In this document: one piece after another, positions 5,850-5,926 of the stretch
Numbering within the stretch: the first letter of the stretch is position 1
Layout: the number at the start of each line of letters is the position of its first letter
Assembly (NCBI GenBank): GCA_013139225.1
Contig: WTBG01000383.1
Coordinates: 1 to 5,926, forward strand
Source of the DNA: Deltaproteobacteria bacterium
GTDB lineage: Bacteria; Desulfobacterota; WTBG01
Reading direction: 5' to 3'
Length of the DNA: 5,926 bases
Program-made: the position numbers and the translations under genes
The notes under the pieces: model-generated
The model's database searches: none
What the model saw: only the letters and a program-made list of their open reading frames with translations
What the model was told of the DNA's origin: nothing

Positions 5850-5926
5850 CGCGGGGTGGAGCAGCCTGGAAGCTCGTCGGGCTCATAACCCGGAGGTCGT
5901 TGGTTCGAATCCAACCCCCGCTACCA
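5850..5926 (+). tRNA. Initiator tRNA-fMet (anticodon CAT)
   Basis: This 77-nt cloverleaf ends in an encoded CCA at the last base of the window. The anticodon CAT is at 5884-5886 in the loop CTCATAA. Initiator hallmarks are three consecutive G-C pairs at the base of the anticodon stem (GGG with CCC), an A11-U24 pair in the D stem (GAGC with GCTC), and no Watson-Crick pair at 1-72. The T arm is GTTGG, TTCGAAT, CCAAC. The acceptor stem pairs positions 2-7 with 66-71 perfectly. Position 1 is C and 72 is T, giving C·U rather than the usual C·A mismatch. It differs from elongator tRNA-Met by the unpaired end and the GC triplet. Confidence 0.96.

Noticed and set aside
1..5926. CRISPR array, transposase, phage or toxin-antitoxin genes
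   Set aside because: No regularly spaced direct repeats and no such protein motifs were found on either strand.

Overview
The window is bacterial, AT-rich by eye (roughly 40 % GC, not computed) and holds ordinary chromosomal genes. The gene content, the hom/apgM pairing and the intergenic repeat style would fit an anaerobic lineage such as a deltaproteobacterium-like or planctomycete (for example anammox-type) genome. This placement is a low-confidence impression, because no marker gene is present. No mobile element, CRISPR array or defence system is visible.

Layout: (1) Positions 1-1005, minus strand: most of a class III nucleotide cyclase whose C-terminus lies beyond the window. It has one nearly complete catalytic domain, in which the transition-state Arg is replaced by Lys, followed by an acidic linker and a second, degenerate cyclase-like domain. 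(2) Positions 1006-1471: a divergent intergenic region with a good sigma-70-type promoter for the cyclase, a candidate extended -10 promoter for the rightward operon, a perfect 10-bp tandem duplication, and a ~142-bp element bounded by imperfect inverted repeats. (3) Positions 1472-5185, plus strand: a compact three-gene amino-acid operon made of an AlaC-type aminotransferase, homoserine dehydrogenase with an ACT domain, and an ApgM-family phosphotransferase. The last gene starts 2 nt after the hom stop and most likely supplies the homoserine kinase step. (4) Positions 5186-5369: a spacer with a REP-like hairpin, a small palindrome, and a second copy of the 9-bp-periodic CTYNGYG sequence that forms the arms of the element in (2). 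(5) Positions 5370-5777: a YbgC/4-hydroxybenzoyl-CoA-type hot-dog thioesterase. (6) Positions 5850-5926: an initiator tRNA-fMet with encoded CCA and its own promoter. It carries C1·U72 instead of the usual C1·A72.

How the genes work together: Hom reduces aspartate semialdehyde to homoserine and the ApgM-like protein probably phosphorylates it on the way to threonine. The aminotransferase supplies alanine or, less likely, another aspartate-family amino-acid step. The cyclase, thioesterase and tRNA are independent transcription units. The most unusual items are the tandem cyclase with split-looking catalytic residues, the ApgM-for-ThrB substitution, the shared 9-bp-periodic repeat family, and the variant first base pair of the initiator tRNA.
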